A stretch of DNA of 64,000 nucleotides from CAWGGS01 sp046704745 (GTDB lineage: Bacteria; Desulfobacterota; Desulfobulbia; Desulfobulbales; Desulfocapsaceae). The position numbers and the translations under genes were made by a program. How positions within the stretch are numbered: the stretch's first letter is position 1; each line of letters opens with the position of its first letter. Of the stretch, positions 17,772-27,290 are shown piece after piece. Under the pieces are notes generated by a model, which was given only the letters and a program-made list of their open reading frames with translations, ran no database searches and was not told the origin of the DNA. The DNA is taken from assembly GCA_046704745.1 (NCBI GenBank), contig JBJKRL010000150.1:20082-84081 (forward strand), read 5' to 3'.

Positions 17772-19205
17772 TCAGTCTTTCTTCAACAGATGATCGGGGT
17801 CGGACAAGATCGTGGCCGTAACATGGGACCCGACGCCGGCGTGACTGATGGCCATTCCTCTTTTCGCACCTGCCACTTGCAGGTTTGTCCAGTCGGCCGG
17901 TTTCACGCGGTTGAACTCTTTCCAACGTTTGTCATCGCCGTGGATTTCGGCCCACCGGTTCCAAATATGGCTGGCAATCTCAAAGGTCTGCATGATGCCG
18001 GTGGCCCCCACCGCATGCATGCAGCCGATCAGGCCACCGGAGAGATTCGACGGCAGTTTGCCGGGCTTACCTGTATGGGGATTGGTATGGTAACAATCTC
18101 CTGACTCGACATACTCGCGTCCGTAGCCGTAGGGCCTGAGGCCGACATCCTCGTAGGTCTGAACATCACTGATGGTAAAGGCGTCGTGGAGCTCAATCAC
18201 GTCCAGATCCTCCATCGGGTTGGTAACCCCGGCCATGCCGTAGCCATAATAGGCGGCCATTCTGGCGGCAAGGAAACCCGTAAATCCCGGATACCGTCCT
18301 CCTCCCGGGAACTTTTCTTCCAGATCTTTGTACTGGTCTGCAGTTTCATGGGGCAAAAGCGGAATTTCCATATGCCGGCGATCAGCGGGACGAAGGGTAT
18401 GGGAGCCGGCGGACACCCACATCCGAAGCGGTTTGTTCTTGGAATTTTGAGTCAACTTTACAGCCGTTTTTTCGTCGCAAATGATGGCACAGGCAGCGCC
18501 GACACTCATGAGACAACAGTCGAGGGCCCTGAGCGGATAAGCCACCACCGGTGATTTCAGTACATCTTCCACGGTGATCTTCATCGGTGCTTGGGCAAAG
18601 GGATTGAAACGAGCGTAGCCGTGATGCTTTACGGAAATCTCAGCCAGAGTTTTCCTGAAGGAATCCTCAGCCTTACCGAATATCTGCCAGTAACGTTGCG
18701 CCATGACCGCATAGTAGCCGGTGTAGATATGGCCGAGCGGAGACTCCCAGTCTTTATCCGCTGCACAGGAAATCAGGAAGTTCCCTTCATCGGTGGGAAC
18801 CTCATCCATCCTCTCCCAACCCATGGCGAGCACGCAGTCCGAATACCCTGACGCCACCGCCTTTGCGGCCTGCCAGAGGGTTGACCCACCGGTTGCACCG
18901 CCGGTCTTGACGCCGACATTACCCAAAGGGTCAAGACCCAGTCGGTCATGGATCACGGACTCTCCCAAAAGCTGGTCGCCGAAGTGATCGGCAAAGTGGC
19001 CATAGTAGCAGCTGTGGATATATTTCTTCAATTCCGCAGGAGATATATTCAACAGATCGGCTGCCATGGTAAAGGCATCTAGGCAGAGTTCCTCGGTTCG
19101 TTTGTCCGGGAAGGCACGGTCGAATTTGGACTGTCCTGCTGTAACAAGATAGACGGGTCGCTGCAGCTTGGGAATTTTCAGCTGTTGCTTGCTGAAGGTG
19201 ATCAT
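17772..19205 (-). CDS. Thiolase-fold protein (SCP-x/acetyl-CoA acetyltransferase-like) apparently lacking the nucleophilic Cys
   Basis: A 477-residue thiolase-superfamily protein. The region that normally reads xNxxCASG or CATG reads KTGGATGGSTLWQA near residue 100, so glycine occupies the expected cysteine position. The remaining landmarks are present: LDCCLMSVGAACAIICDEK, the catalytic-His loop ELHDAFTISD near 335, and GGLIGCMHAVGATG near 393. The following gene encodes a DUF35 protein, the usual partner of such thiolases. It may be a CoA-binding or condensing protein that works without a covalent Cys, or may use another residue. The ATG at 19205 follows AAAGGAG. It is the first enzyme gene after the regulator. 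The fold is clear; the activity is uncertain. Confidence 0.85.
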   Translation of the reverse strand: MITFSKQQLKIPKLQRPVYLVTAGQSKFDRAFPDKRTEELCLDAFTMAADLLNISPAELKKYIHSCYYGHFADHFGDQLLGESVIHDRLGLDPLGNVGVKTGGATGGSTLWQAAKAVASGYSDCVLAMGWERMDEVPTDEGNFLISCAADKDWESPLGHIYTGYYAVMAQRYWQIFGKAEDSFRKTLAEISVKHHGYARFNPFAQAPMKITVEDVLKSPVVAYPLRALDCCLMSVGAACAIICDEKTAVKLTQNSKNKPLRMWVSAGSHTLRPADRRHMEIPLLPHETADQYKDLEEKFPGGGRYPGFTGFLAARMAAYYGYGMAGVTNPMEDLDVIELHDAFTISDVQTYEDVGLRPYGYGREYVESGDCYHTNPHTGKPGKLPSNLSGGLIGCMHAVGATGIMQTFEIASHIWNRWAEIHGDDKRWKEFNRVKPADWTNLQVAGAKRGMAISHAGVGSHVTATILSDPDHLLKKD

Positions 19206-19250
19206 ATCTCGGTCTCCTTTTGGTTGTGGTTAACAGTTTGCCAAGATGTG

Positions 19251-19793
19251 TTAAAGTGTTCCTACCCAAAGAACATAACTTGTTGTTTTTCCGGTATTTG
19301 TTATTTTTTGGTTTTCCGGATTGGTTAGAAAATGAACCGAGTCGCCTTCGTATATAACGAAGGTTTCCCCATTATGGACAAGTTCTATTGATCCCTGTAA
19401 CACACAAAGGACCTCCTGGCCGTTTTTCTGATTTTTTCTGGCGGGGATTGATTTGCCCGGTTTGAGAACCAGGACTGCAGAATCTATAACCGTTCGGTAT
19501 TCCGGGGAAAAAAATCTCCGCGTGACAAAACCGGTGTGGGAAAGCTCGATATCGTCCCAATCCGATTTTTTAATCAGAACGATTCGTTCCTGCTTGTTGG
19601 CTTGGGTGATGAGGTCGCCGGCATCGACGTCGATGGCCTTACAGATTCGCATGAGGGTGTCGACAGAAGGGGAGTTGACATCGTTTTCCACCTGGCTGAG
19701 GAAGCCTTCGGAAATGGATGCCTTTTCAGCCACGGCCTTAAGCGTCATTTTTTTTTCTTTCCGGTGTCTTCTGATGAGTGATCCAATATTCAT
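19251..19793 (-). CDS. XRE-family regulator with C-terminal cupin domain
   Basis: A 180-residue protein. The N-terminal HTH_3 domain (about 2-60) reads IGSLIRRHRKEKKMTLKAVA and SEGFLSQVENDVNSPSVDTL. The C-terminal cupin (about 100-175) reads GQEVLCVLQGSIELVHNGE and EGDSVHF. This MmsR/PuuR-like architecture senses a small metabolite. The ATG at 19793 follows GGAG; the longer 19808 start lacks support. It precedes the thiolase gene by 45 bases on the same strand and probably controls the whole acyl-CoA cluster. Confidence 0.92.
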   Translation of the reverse strand: MNIGSLIRRHRKEKKMTLKAVAEKASISEGFLSQVENDVNSPSVDTLMRICKAIDVDAGDLITQANKQERIVLIKKSDWDDIELSHTGFVTRRFFSPEYRTVIDSAVLVLKPGKSIPARKNQKNGQEVLCVLQGSIELVHNGETFVIYEGDSVHFLTNPENQKITNTGKTTSYVLWVGTL

Positions 19794-19829
19794 ACAATCT
19801 CCGGGCAAGGAGTTAATGTTTTATTTAAG

Positions 19830-19856
19830 TTAATATTTACCTATAACAAATATTAA
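19830..19856. promoter_or_regulatory. Candidate operator of the XRE-cupin regulator
   Basis: The perfect 9-base inverted repeat TTAATATTT (19830) / AAATATTAA (19848), spaced by nine bases, lies 37 bases upstream of the regulator start. Position and symmetry suggest autoregulation of the cluster promoter. Confidence 0.45.
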
Positions 19857-19919
19857 TACAGAGTCAATAAAAAAAATAGTTTATCCAGCTCAAGCTTGTT
19901 TTTTATGCAACGGGAGGCG

Positions 19920-20030
19920 GAGGGCGCCGTTTGCAGGCACATCGCGGAGGTCCGAAGGTATTCCATATATACCTCCGATAAAATTTTCCCACACACCTTG
20001 ATCTTGAGTGAAGAATCTAATTTTTCAAAA
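19920..20030 (+). repeat. Intergenic repeat family B, partial copy
   Basis: ATATACCTCCGATAAAATTTT and the following CCTTGATCTT match the 3' part of the copy at 6808-6848. It lies between the XRE regulator and the transglutaminase gene and contains no gene. Confidence 0.5.
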
Positions 20031-20086
20031 CAGCCTTAGGAAAGAAAGTCTCTTCTTTCCGGACGGACACAGATTATAATAGCGGT

Positions 20087-21553
20087 ATGGGAACACCGTT
20101 TATCAGACATCCCGCCACACTTGTCAAGGTGGCTGTTTTCCTTGTCTGGCTTGTACTGATAGGTCTCTTGCTGAAAAGAGACGTCTTTATCAGCACGATA
20201 AACCTCAAGGAAACGGCTGCCATCGAGCAAGCGGAAAGGGAAGACTATCAGGGGATATATTTTCGGGGACAAAAAATCGGCTATGTCGCCGATATCTACC
20301 GTCCGCAGGAGGATAAAACGGTCAGCATCGACCAAAGGGCGAACATGACGCTCAATGTTGCGGGACAAAACAATCCTGTTGAGCTGCATCTCAAGGCCCT
20401 GCTGGACAAAACCGGCAGGCTTAAGAGTTTTACATTTTCCTTTCACTCCCCCTTTTACCGGATGCATGCCGTGGGCCGGGCATCAGGGAAAAACGTGGCC
20501 TTCACTCTCTCCACCGGCAGTGCAACAATCCACAACACCATAGCCATGAACGCCCCTCCTTTGCTTTCTACATCTCGACGGGCTTATCTGTTAAAACAGG
20601 GGCTGGAAAAAGGTGAGAAATTTAAAATTCCCTGGTTTGACCCCGTCACCTTAACCGGGCAGAGTACCATTATCGAATACCATGGTAAAGAACATGTCTA
20701 TATCCACGGCCGGATTTATAACCTCCACCACTTTATCGAGACGTTTGCCGGAGCCAAGGTGAACTCCTGGCTGGATGACAATGGCGAAGTCGTCAAAGAG
20801 GAGTCGCCGGCGGGTTTTGTTTTTATCAAAGAACCGAAATTCAAGGCCATCTCCGGCATCGGTCAAGGCCCGGAGTTGCTCTCCTCGGTCTCTGCCAAAC
20901 TGGTGGGGAAGATGCCGAAGCTCACAGGACGAAAACAGATGCGGTATCGCTTGAGTTTCCCCGATACTGCCTCATTTCAACTCAACTCAGGCCGACAGAG
21001 ATATAGGGACGGTCTGTTATCCATCACCCTTGAATCCCTGGCCGATTATAGGTTAAGAGATGATGTTCCGGGGCCGGCGGATACTGCCTATCTGGCTCCC
21101 ACCGCTTCGGTACAGTCGACAGCGCCTGCGATTAAAAAACTCGCCGAAAAGCTTTGCGCCGGCAAGAACGACGGGCTGGCCAAGGTTAAGGAGATTGCCG
21201 ATTATGTGTACAGTCATCTGGAAAAGAGGCCGATCCTTGGAATTCCCGATGCGCTTACTGTCCTGAAAACCGGTAAGGGCGACTGCAACGAGCATAGCGT
21301 TCTTTTTACCGCAATTGCCCGGGCTGCCGGGATCCCCACCCGGATGGTGGCGGGCGTTCTTTTCTTTAAGGGTGCTTTTTATTATCACGCCTGGAACGAA
21401 GTCCGGATCGCCGCGAAATGGCTCAGTGTCGATGCAACAACCGACCAGCTGCCGGCGGATCTTGGACATATCAAATTTGTCGAGGGAGGGATCAAAGAGC
21501 AAATGCGCATCGGGGCACTTCTTGGCCGGTTGTCCATAGAGCCGCTGCCATAG
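20087..21553 (+). CDS. Membrane-anchored transglutaminase-like cysteine peptidase-fold protein
   Basis: A 488-residue protein with one N-terminal membrane helix (about 12-30), a long extracytoplasmic region and a C-terminal transglutaminase-like domain. The triad is visible: Cys in KGDCNEHSVLF, His in YYHAWNEVRI and Asp in LSVDATTDQ. Family members act as peptidases, amidases or peptide N-glycanase-like enzymes; the substrate here is unknown. Two ABC-2 exporter genes follow after about 110 bases on the same strand, so a shared role at the envelope is possible. Confidence 0.88.
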   Translation: MGTPFIRHPATLVKVAVFLVWLVLIGLLLKRDVFISTINLKETAAIEQAEREDYQGIYFRGQKIGYVADIYRPQEDKTVSIDQRANMTLNVAGQNNPVELHLKALLDKTGRLKSFTFSFHSPFYRMHAVGRASGKNVAFTLSTGSATIHNTIAMNAPPLLSTSRRAYLLKQGLEKGEKFKIPWFDPVTLTGQSTIIEYHGKEHVYIHGRIYNLHHFIETFAGAKVNSWLDDNGEVVKEESPAGFVFIKEPKFKAISGIGQGPELLSSVSAKLVGKMPKLTGRKQMRYRLSFPDTASFQLNSGRQRYRDGLLSITLESLADYRLRDDVPGPADTAYLAPTASVQSTAPAIKKLAEKLCAGKNDGLAKVKEIADYVYSHLEKRPILGIPDALTVLKTGKGDCNEHSVLFTAIARAAGIPTRMVAGVLFFKGAFYYHAWNEVRIAAKWLSVDATTDQLPADLGHIKFVEGGIKEQMRIGALLGRLSIEPLP

Positions 21554-21581
21554 ACACAATATTTATCCGAAAATCGGTTTG

Positions 21582-21627
21582 TTGAGCTCGCTCCACGAGA
21601 ATGTACATTCATGAGAAATCCGGATAG
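21582..21627 (+). repeat. Intergenic repeat family C, copy 2
   Basis: TGAGCTCGC, then the perfect palindrome GAATGTACATTC, then ATGAGAAATCCGGATAG. It matches 1290-1338 with only scattered changes and lies between the transglutaminase and ABC genes. Confidence 0.7.
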
Positions 21628-21665
21628 GCGACAAGGAGCAGGAGATAGGGGATAGGGAGAAATCA

Positions 21666-22481
21666 ATGAGTACAAATGTTCTGCAAATCGAAAATTTAAC
21701 AAAAAAATTTGGGAACTTCATTGCGGTGGATGACGTTTCGCTCACCGTTTCCGCCGGGGAAATCTATGGCTTCCTCGGGCCCAACGGTGCCGGGAAGACC
21801 ACGACCATCAAGATGTTGGCAGGACTGCTTTTGCCCACCAGCGGCCGGGTCTTCATCAACGGCTTTGATCTCATCCATTCTCCGCTTGAGAGCAAACGGG
21901 CTACAGGGTACATCCCCGACCGTCCCTTTCTCTATGAAAAACTGACAGGGGACGAATACCTGCGCTTTATCGCCAGCCTCTATGTTGTCTCTGATGTCGA
22001 ACATGTTCTTGCCAAGGCCGCAAGATACCTTGACCTCTTTGATCTCGGGTCATGGCGGCATCACCTGATCGAAGGTTATTCCCACGGCATGCGGCAAAAA
22101 TTAATAATGGCCTCTATCTTTATGCTCGATCAGCCCCTGATCGTGGTTGACGAGCCCATGGTCGGACTTGATCCGAAAAGCGCTCGAATTGTAAAAGAGC
22201 TTTTCAAAACCCTTGCCGAGGGGGGCACCACCATCTTTCTTTCAACCCATTCCATGGAGATTGCCGAAGAACTCTGTGATCACATCGGCATCCTTGTCGG
22301 AGGCCGACTCACCACCTCGGGCACCATGACCGAGTTGCGCAGGCAGGCGGCATCCGGGCGGGAAAACCTTGAGGATGTCTTCCTGGAGTTAACGGGTGTT
22401 TATGAACTGCAAAGCGTCATCAAGGCCTTAAAAGGCGAATCCCTTTCAGACTCGCATGATTCGGTTCGGAGGAAACGATGA
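21666..22481 (+). CDS. ABC-2 type transporter, ATP-binding subunit
   Basis: A 271-residue stand-alone ATPase with Walker A GPNGAGKTT (about residue 37), a signature reading YSHGMRQK and Walker B LIVVDEPMVGLD, then an H-loop STHSMEIAEELCDH. It resembles CcmA/drug or lipid exporter ATPases. It overlaps the permease by the ATGA junction at 22478-22481. The substrate cannot be told from sequence. Confidence 0.93.
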   Translation: MSTNVLQIENLTKKFGNFIAVDDVSLTVSAGEIYGFLGPNGAGKTTTIKMLAGLLLPTSGRVFINGFDLIHSPLESKRATGYIPDRPFLYEKLTGDEYLRFIASLYVVSDVEHVLAKAARYLDLFDLGSWRHHLIEGYSHGMRQKLIMASIFMLDQPLIVVDEPMVGLDPKSARIVKELFKTLAEGGTTIFLSTHSMEIAEELCDHIGILVGGRLTTSGTMTELRRQAASGRENLEDVFLELTGVYELQSVIKALKGESLSDSHDSVRRKR

Positions 22482-24121
22482 TACGGCTTTTTAAACCTTG
22501 GTTTCTCAGTAACATCAATCGATTTTTTCCCGGTAGAAAAATCGGTTTGCGTCCGCTTCTTATCTTCAGCCTCGGTGTCTTGGTCTGTGGAATTACCTAT
22601 TACGTCACCCTGCGGGTCCTTACCTATTTCCACAGTCAGAATGAACTGGGTGTGATCTTAAGTCTGAAGATCTTCCAGATGGCCTGGATTACCATCTTTG
22701 CCATGCTGATTTTTTCCTCTATGGTTACGGCGGTCTCAACGCTCTACCTTTCAAGCGACAACGAGATTATTCTGGCAGCACCGCTTGGCTGTAATGAACT
22801 CTATCTGATGCGCTTTATTACGACCACGATCAGCACTTCCTGGATGGTGTTGATATTTTCCCTGCCGATCTTCGGGGCCTATGCCAAGGTCTTTCACGCA
22901 GGTCTTTTTTTCTGGCCGCTTCTTTTGCTGGCGGTTCCGACCATGGCTTTTGTCGCTTCGGCTTTTGCCATGCTTTTAACCGTAATTTTGGTCTATTTCT
23001 TCCCTGCCAGACGAACCAAGGATATCATCCTTTATCTCTCGCTCCTGTTCGGCATTCTGCTCTACCTTATATTTCGCCTCATGCGACCAGAGGACCTGGT
23101 CAATCCGGACAAGTATGGAGAATTTATAGAGTATTTCTCGGCCATATCAGTCCCTGTCAGTTCCTGGCTTCCTGCCGGCTGGTCGGCAAATCTGCTCTCA
23201 ACTTATCTGTTGGATGGAGAGATTGACTGGCTCCTGGTCGGGTTACTTGTTACAACACCCCTCATCCTTTACTTTGCCGGTGAAATGGCTATGAACCGCT
23301 GGTTTTTTGCCGGCTTTACCAAATCCCAGGAATCCTTCGGCGGCCACATGCATTTTAAGCCGACCCGCAGATTCTCGGCAAGTTGGGCATGGGTTTTCAG
23401 AAAGGAGATGAAATATTTTCTGCGTGATTCGAGCGAATGGTCGCAGCTTTTTATGATCGGAGCGCTGATTGTCGTCTACTTGTATAACTTCAAAGTCTTG
23501 CCTCTTGACCGGGCGCCGATGCCAACCGTTTACCTGGCCAATCTCATAGCCTTTGCCAATATAGGACTTGTAGGCTTTATGGCGGCATCTCTTGCAGCCC
23601 GTTTCGTCTATCCGTCACTTGGCAGTGAACGCGGCGCCTTTTATCTCATCGGCAGCGCCCCCCTGCCGCTTGCTCGTTTCTTGCTCTATAAGTACCTCTT
23701 TTACCTTCCTCCATTTACCATACTGACTCTTCTGTTGGTAATCGTTTCCAATCATATGTTGGAGATACATGGGCCGATGGTCTGGATTTCCCTCTTCCTC
23801 TCTCTCCTGCTCACCTGGACAACCGTTGCCATGGCACTTGGTTTCGGATCCTATTTTGTCGATTTTAAATCGGAAAACAGGGCGGCAGCCATGGGACCCG
23901 GCTCCATCCTCTTCCTCTTTTGTGCAGTCCTCTATCAACTGGCCATCATCGCAGTCGGGATTTTCCCGATTTATCGTCTTATTCGGGGCTGGATTCGAAC
24001 TTCGGTCATTTTGTGGGAGCCGGCGCTCTTCTTAGGCCTCTGGGCTGCAGGCGCCGTCGTTGTCTCTGTATGCATAGCCGTCTTTATCTGCAGGCGGAGC
24101 CTTAAGGCCTTGCAGGGATGA
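22478..24121 (+). CDS. ABC-2 type transporter permease
   Basis: A 547-residue polytopic membrane protein with about a dozen hydrophobic segments and a central cytoplasmic stretch around AWVFRKEMKYFLRDSSEWSQ. The N-terminal motif SSDNEIILAAPLGCNELYLMR is typical of the large 'putative ABC transporter permease' group. It is translationally coupled to the ATPase gene. It is larger than usual ABC-2 permeases and looks like a duplicated six-helix unit, so it may act with the ATPase without another membrane subunit. Confidence 0.88.
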   Translation: MIRLFKPWFLSNINRFFPGRKIGLRPLLIFSLGVLVCGITYYVTLRVLTYFHSQNELGVILSLKIFQMAWITIFAMLIFSSMVTAVSTLYLSSDNEIILAAPLGCNELYLMRFITTTISTSWMVLIFSLPIFGAYAKVFHAGLFFWPLLLLAVPTMAFVASAFAMLLTVILVYFFPARRTKDIILYLSLLFGILLYLIFRLMRPEDLVNPDKYGEFIEYFSAISVPVSSWLPAGWSANLLSTYLLDGEIDWLLVGLLVTTPLILYFAGEMAMNRWFFAGFTKSQESFGGHMHFKPTRRFSASWAWVFRKEMKYFLRDSSEWSQLFMIGALIVVYLYNFKVLPLDRAPMPTVYLANLIAFANIGLVGFMAASLAARFVYPSLGSERGAFYLIGSAPLPLARFLLYKYLFYLPPFTILTLLLVIVSNHMLEIHGPMVWISLFLSLLLTWTTVAMALGFGSYFVDFKSENRAAAMGPGSILFLFCAVLYQLAIIAVGIFPIYRLIRGWIRTSVILWEPALFLGLWAAGAVVVSVCIAVFICRRSLKALQG

Positions 24122-24157
24122 GACGAGTAGGCAACGATTTTCTATGAAATACCCAGG

Positions 24158-25195
24158 CTAGTCGGCGAAACGGGAGCGTATGTCGACAAACAGATCGAAA
24201 TTATTTGCGAAATCATCGAAGATCAGGGCATCAAAATGTTTTCCCCGGCCTTGGCGCATGATTTCCAGGGCCTCATCCGGTGGAATGGCATCTTTATAGA
24301 CGCGGTTGCTTGTCAGGGCATCAAAGACATCACAGACTGCGGCAAGACGGCCGGAGATCGGTATTGAATCCGATGCTAATCCGCGAGGATAGCCGCTTCC
24401 ATCGATTTTTTCATGGTGGGTCAAGGCTATTTCCGCTCCAAGCTGGAGAATATCCGATGTTGATTCCGAAAGGATCCTGTAGCCGATTTCACAGTGGGTC
24501 TTCATGATTTCAAATTCTTCGGCCGTCAGTTTTCCGGGTTTAAGCAAGATGAAATCGGAAATGCCGATCTTTCCTACGTCATGGAGTGGGGAGGCATCTC
24601 TTAGCTTTTTGCAAAAGGCTTCTTCGAGATCACGAAGTGTTGCCAATTGCCAGCAATAATGTCCCATTCTGAGGGTGTGTTTGGCGGTTTCATCATCGCG
24701 GAACTCTGCTGCTTTGGAGAGAATCTGAATGGATTCTTCACGGGATTTGAAAAGCTCTCTGGTGCGTTCTTCAACCAGCATTTCAAGTTTTTCTCGATGC
24801 TTGCGATTCTCTATTTCAAGGTGGCGTCTTCGCAATGCATTGGTGATATTGATGACCAGCTCGTTGTAATGAAAAGGTTTGGTGATGTAGCCATAAGCTC
24901 CCATCTGTAAGGTTTCGATGGCCGTTTCCCGGTCATCTATTCCTGTAACCATGATAACCGCAAGATCAGGGTAACGTTCCAGAGCTATCTTGAGCAGTTC
25001 CACTCCGCTCATCCCTTCCATATCGATGTCACTGATCATCAATTGAACTGGCTTGGCGGAGAGTATGGAAAGCGCTGCCGCTGCACTCTCGGCCAGGTGG
25101 AACTGGTACCCTTCTTTTTTGACAAAGGCTGCGATGAGGTTTCGGATCTGCTCGTCATCGTCGACAATTAAGATATCCTGATTGTTTATTTCCAT
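24158..25195 (-). CDS. Response regulator with HD-GYP phosphodiesterase domain
   Basis: A 345-residue protein. A REC domain (about 8-125: acidic VDDD, phospho-acceptor Asp in ISDIDMEGMSG, TKPF lysine) is joined by a helix to an HD-GYP domain (about 160-340: LHDVGKIGISD, THHEKIDGSGYPRGL, DVFDALTSNRVYK). The intact HD and GYP motifs predict c-di-GMP hydrolysis controlled by phosphorylation. No kinase gene adjoins it. It converges on the ABC-2 permease gene. Confidence 0.95.
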   Translation of the reverse strand: MEINNQDILIVDDDEQIRNLIAAFVKKEGYQFHLAESAAAALSILSAKPVQLMISDIDMEGMSGVELLKIALERYPDLAVIMVTGIDDRETAIETLQMGAYGYITKPFHYNELVINITNALRRRHLEIENRKHREKLEMLVEERTRELFKSREESIQILSKAAEFRDDETAKHTLRMGHYCWQLATLRDLEEAFCKKLRDASPLHDVGKIGISDFILLKPGKLTAEEFEIMKTHCEIGYRILSESTSDILQLGAEIALTHHEKIDGSGYPRGLASDSIPISGRLAAVCDVFDALTSNRVYKDAIPPDEALEIMRQGRGKHFDALIFDDFANNFDLFVDIRSRFAD

Positions 25196-25323
25196 GTGAA
25201 ATTTGCTGATCTAGAAGTTAATTTTTAAAATTGCGTGCAACGTATGTATTTAAGCATAAGTTTTGTTGGAATTGCAAATTCTCCAATTAAAAATCTAGAA
25301 CTTCAGGGAAATTTGGCGTCTTT

Positions 25324-26586
25324 TTATTTAGACTTGAGATCGGGCATGCCGGCAACGTCGATTCGTTCTTTTAGACCGTGATGAATGCCGATCATGAGAG
25401 CCAGATACTCTCTTAGGTGTCTGGTGAGTAAAAAGTTTCCATGCACGAAACGTCTGGCCCTTTGTCCCATCTCCATACTTTTCTCCCTGTTATGCAGTAG
25501 ATATCTGATGCGCAGAGCGGCACCTTCGGGACTCTGCACCAGGAACCCGGTATAGTGGTTAATGACCTGTAGCCTGATGCCTCCCGTATCGCCGCCTATT
25601 ACCGGTTTGCCTTTCCACATTGCTTCTGATACCGTCAGTCCGAAGCCTTCTTTTATGGATTTTTGCAAGACGATGTCGGCGGCTCGCTGCAAGGCGTTTA
25701 TCTGCCTGTGGGCGTCGGGAGGCAGCAGCAGGATCCGAATGTTCGGGTCGTCTCCTGCCGCCTTTTTGACCTCATTTAAAACAATTTCACCTTCCGGGTC
25801 GTCGGTGGCCCCGCCTCCGGCCAGGATCAGCTGCATGGGTGTGGATTTGCTTGCGTCTTTATAGGCATGGATGACGCCGATTGGGTCTTTGAACCTGTCG
25901 AAGCGTGAGACCTGCAGGACCAGCGGAAGAGAAGCATCGATAGTAAATCCTGCCAGGGTGGTTTGAATCTCTTCCTCCTCCAGCTCTCTGTTCTTATCGC
26001 TCAACGGATCGATTGAAGGAGCAATCAGGTATTGGGGATGAGGGAGTGGTTGGGCGAAATCCGGCAGGGAGAAGATGCTGGCATCATAGGCGGCAACATG
26101 TTTTTTCAAGTACTTCCACACCGGTCTGTAAGGTCTGCTGCAATCGATATGACAACGCCATATCCATTTTCCCTTGCGATTCGGGCAAAGGCCCAGAAAA
26201 AATGCCGGTTGAGGATCATGAATAAAGACAAAATCCGCCTCCTCGAGCAAAGGCCGCAGACGATCGCAATTTTGTCTATTAACCTCCTCATAGGCTGCAA
26301 TCATGGAGGCGGAAAAGGCCACGGTGTTGCCCTGGAGGCCGTTGTGAAAGGCTTTGGTGCAATCGTAGAACGGGGGTGTTCCTTCGATAACCTCCCAATG
26401 TGTGTCAAGCCCCAAGGCCTGCATAAGAGGGATCATTTTGACAAGAATCTCGGCAACACCTCCACCCTCACGAGTGGAATTCACATGGACAACTTTCATC
26501 CCGTTCAAAGGAGCGGCAAGTTGCCGGAGATGATCGACGACTTCATATCCGGCCGCCTGGGCATAGAGTTCAAGCAGCTCGCTCAT
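25324..26586 (-). CDS. treT: Trehalose glycosyltransferring synthase (TreT-type GT4)
   Basis: A 420-residue GT4 glycosyltransferase closely resembling TreT, which makes trehalose from an NDP-glucose donor and glucose (reversibly). Features are the N-terminal GGGVAEILVKMIPLMQALGL, IHDPQPAFFLGL, WRCHIDCSRP, the donor-site VLQVSRFDRFKDP, KEGFGLTVSEAMWKGKPVIGG and GFLV. It overlaps the DUF5752 gene through an ATGA junction, a pairing common for TreT. With TreY and TreZ nearby, the organism would have two routes to trehalose. Confidence 0.9.
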   Translation of the reverse strand: MSELLELYAQAAGYEVVDHLRQLAAPLNGMKVVHVNSTREGGGVAEILVKMIPLMQALGLDTHWEVIEGTPPFYDCTKAFHNGLQGNTVAFSASMIAAYEEVNRQNCDRLRPLLEEADFVFIHDPQPAFFLGLCPNRKGKWIWRCHIDCSRPYRPVWKYLKKHVAAYDASIFSLPDFAQPLPHPQYLIAPSIDPLSDKNRELEEEEIQTTLAGFTIDASLPLVLQVSRFDRFKDPIGVIHAYKDASKSTPMQLILAGGGATDDPEGEIVLNEVKKAAGDDPNIRILLLPPDAHRQINALQRAADIVLQKSIKEGFGLTVSEAMWKGKPVIGGDTGGIRLQVINHYTGFLVQSPEGAALRIRYLLHNREKSMEMGQRARRFVHGNFLLTRHLREYLALMIGIHHGLKERIDVAGMPDLKSK

Positions 26587-27269
26587 TTTTCACCTCCTTC
26601 CAGCCTGTTTCTCATCAATTGCTCCACTCGCCAGCGCACCTCATTAAGAGAAGAGAAGAAGGGATCGATGGCCGCCAACTGGTTGCGAAGATCAGCATAC
26701 TCCTCATGCCACCCAGCCAACCAGGCGCTGAAATCGTCACAGTTCCCCTCCGTTCGGCGTCTGGCATCGATAAAATGGTAAAAGACGGACCCCAGAGGCA
26801 TACTCGGAATGGCGGCCAGCAGGTCTGACGGCTGGTGCAGGTACCGGTTGGTGTCAAAGACCACGATCTGCGACTTTAGGAAATAAAATTTCTGGTCTGC
26901 TTTGGCCCACGGCATGTATTCCGAGATATCCAGATGTTCGGCAATGCAGTCCGCAACTTCTTCCCGGATCTCCTCAATGGCGGTAAACGCTGCCGGGGTG
27001 ATCATGCTCAATTTTTCCGCCAAGGCCTTCTCGTGCAGGGCGCGGTAAATCCAGGAGGCAAAATCGTTATTGTACTCAGGTTCGCTGAATCGGGGAGCGA
27101 GCAACCTGCCCCAGAAATGATGGTAGATGCTTGCCGTATCCACGCGCAGCAGATTGTCATGAAATTCCGCAAGAGTCTGTGCCTTATACCCGGTCGACTG
27201 AGCGACGAGGGCGCAATCGCGCAGATGAAAAGGTTGACAAGAGGAGTTGTGGGGATTTGCAGATGTCAT
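26583..27269 (-). CDS. DUF5752 family protein, TreT partner
   Basis: A 228-residue soluble protein. The region PFHLRDCALVAQSTGYKAQTL, then a conserved SIYHHFWGRLL and EYNNDFASWIYRALHE, match the DUF5752 family usually encoded directly upstream of TreT. Function is unknown; a role in regulating or assembling TreT is inferred from the strict pairing and translational coupling. Confidence 0.85.
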   Translation of the reverse strand: MTSANPHNSSCQPFHLRDCALVAQSTGYKAQTLAEFHDNLLRVDTASIYHHFWGRLLAPRFSEPEYNNDFASWIYRALHEKALAEKLSMITPAAFTAIEEIREEVADCIAEHLDISEYMPWAKADQKFYFLKSQIVVFDTNRYLHQPSDLLAAIPSMPLGSVFYHFIDARRRTEGNCDDFSAWLAGWHEEYADLRNQLAAIDPFFSSLNEVRWRVEQLMRNRLEGGEK

Positions 27270-27290
27270 TGGGAACTCCTGGTATGAAGC

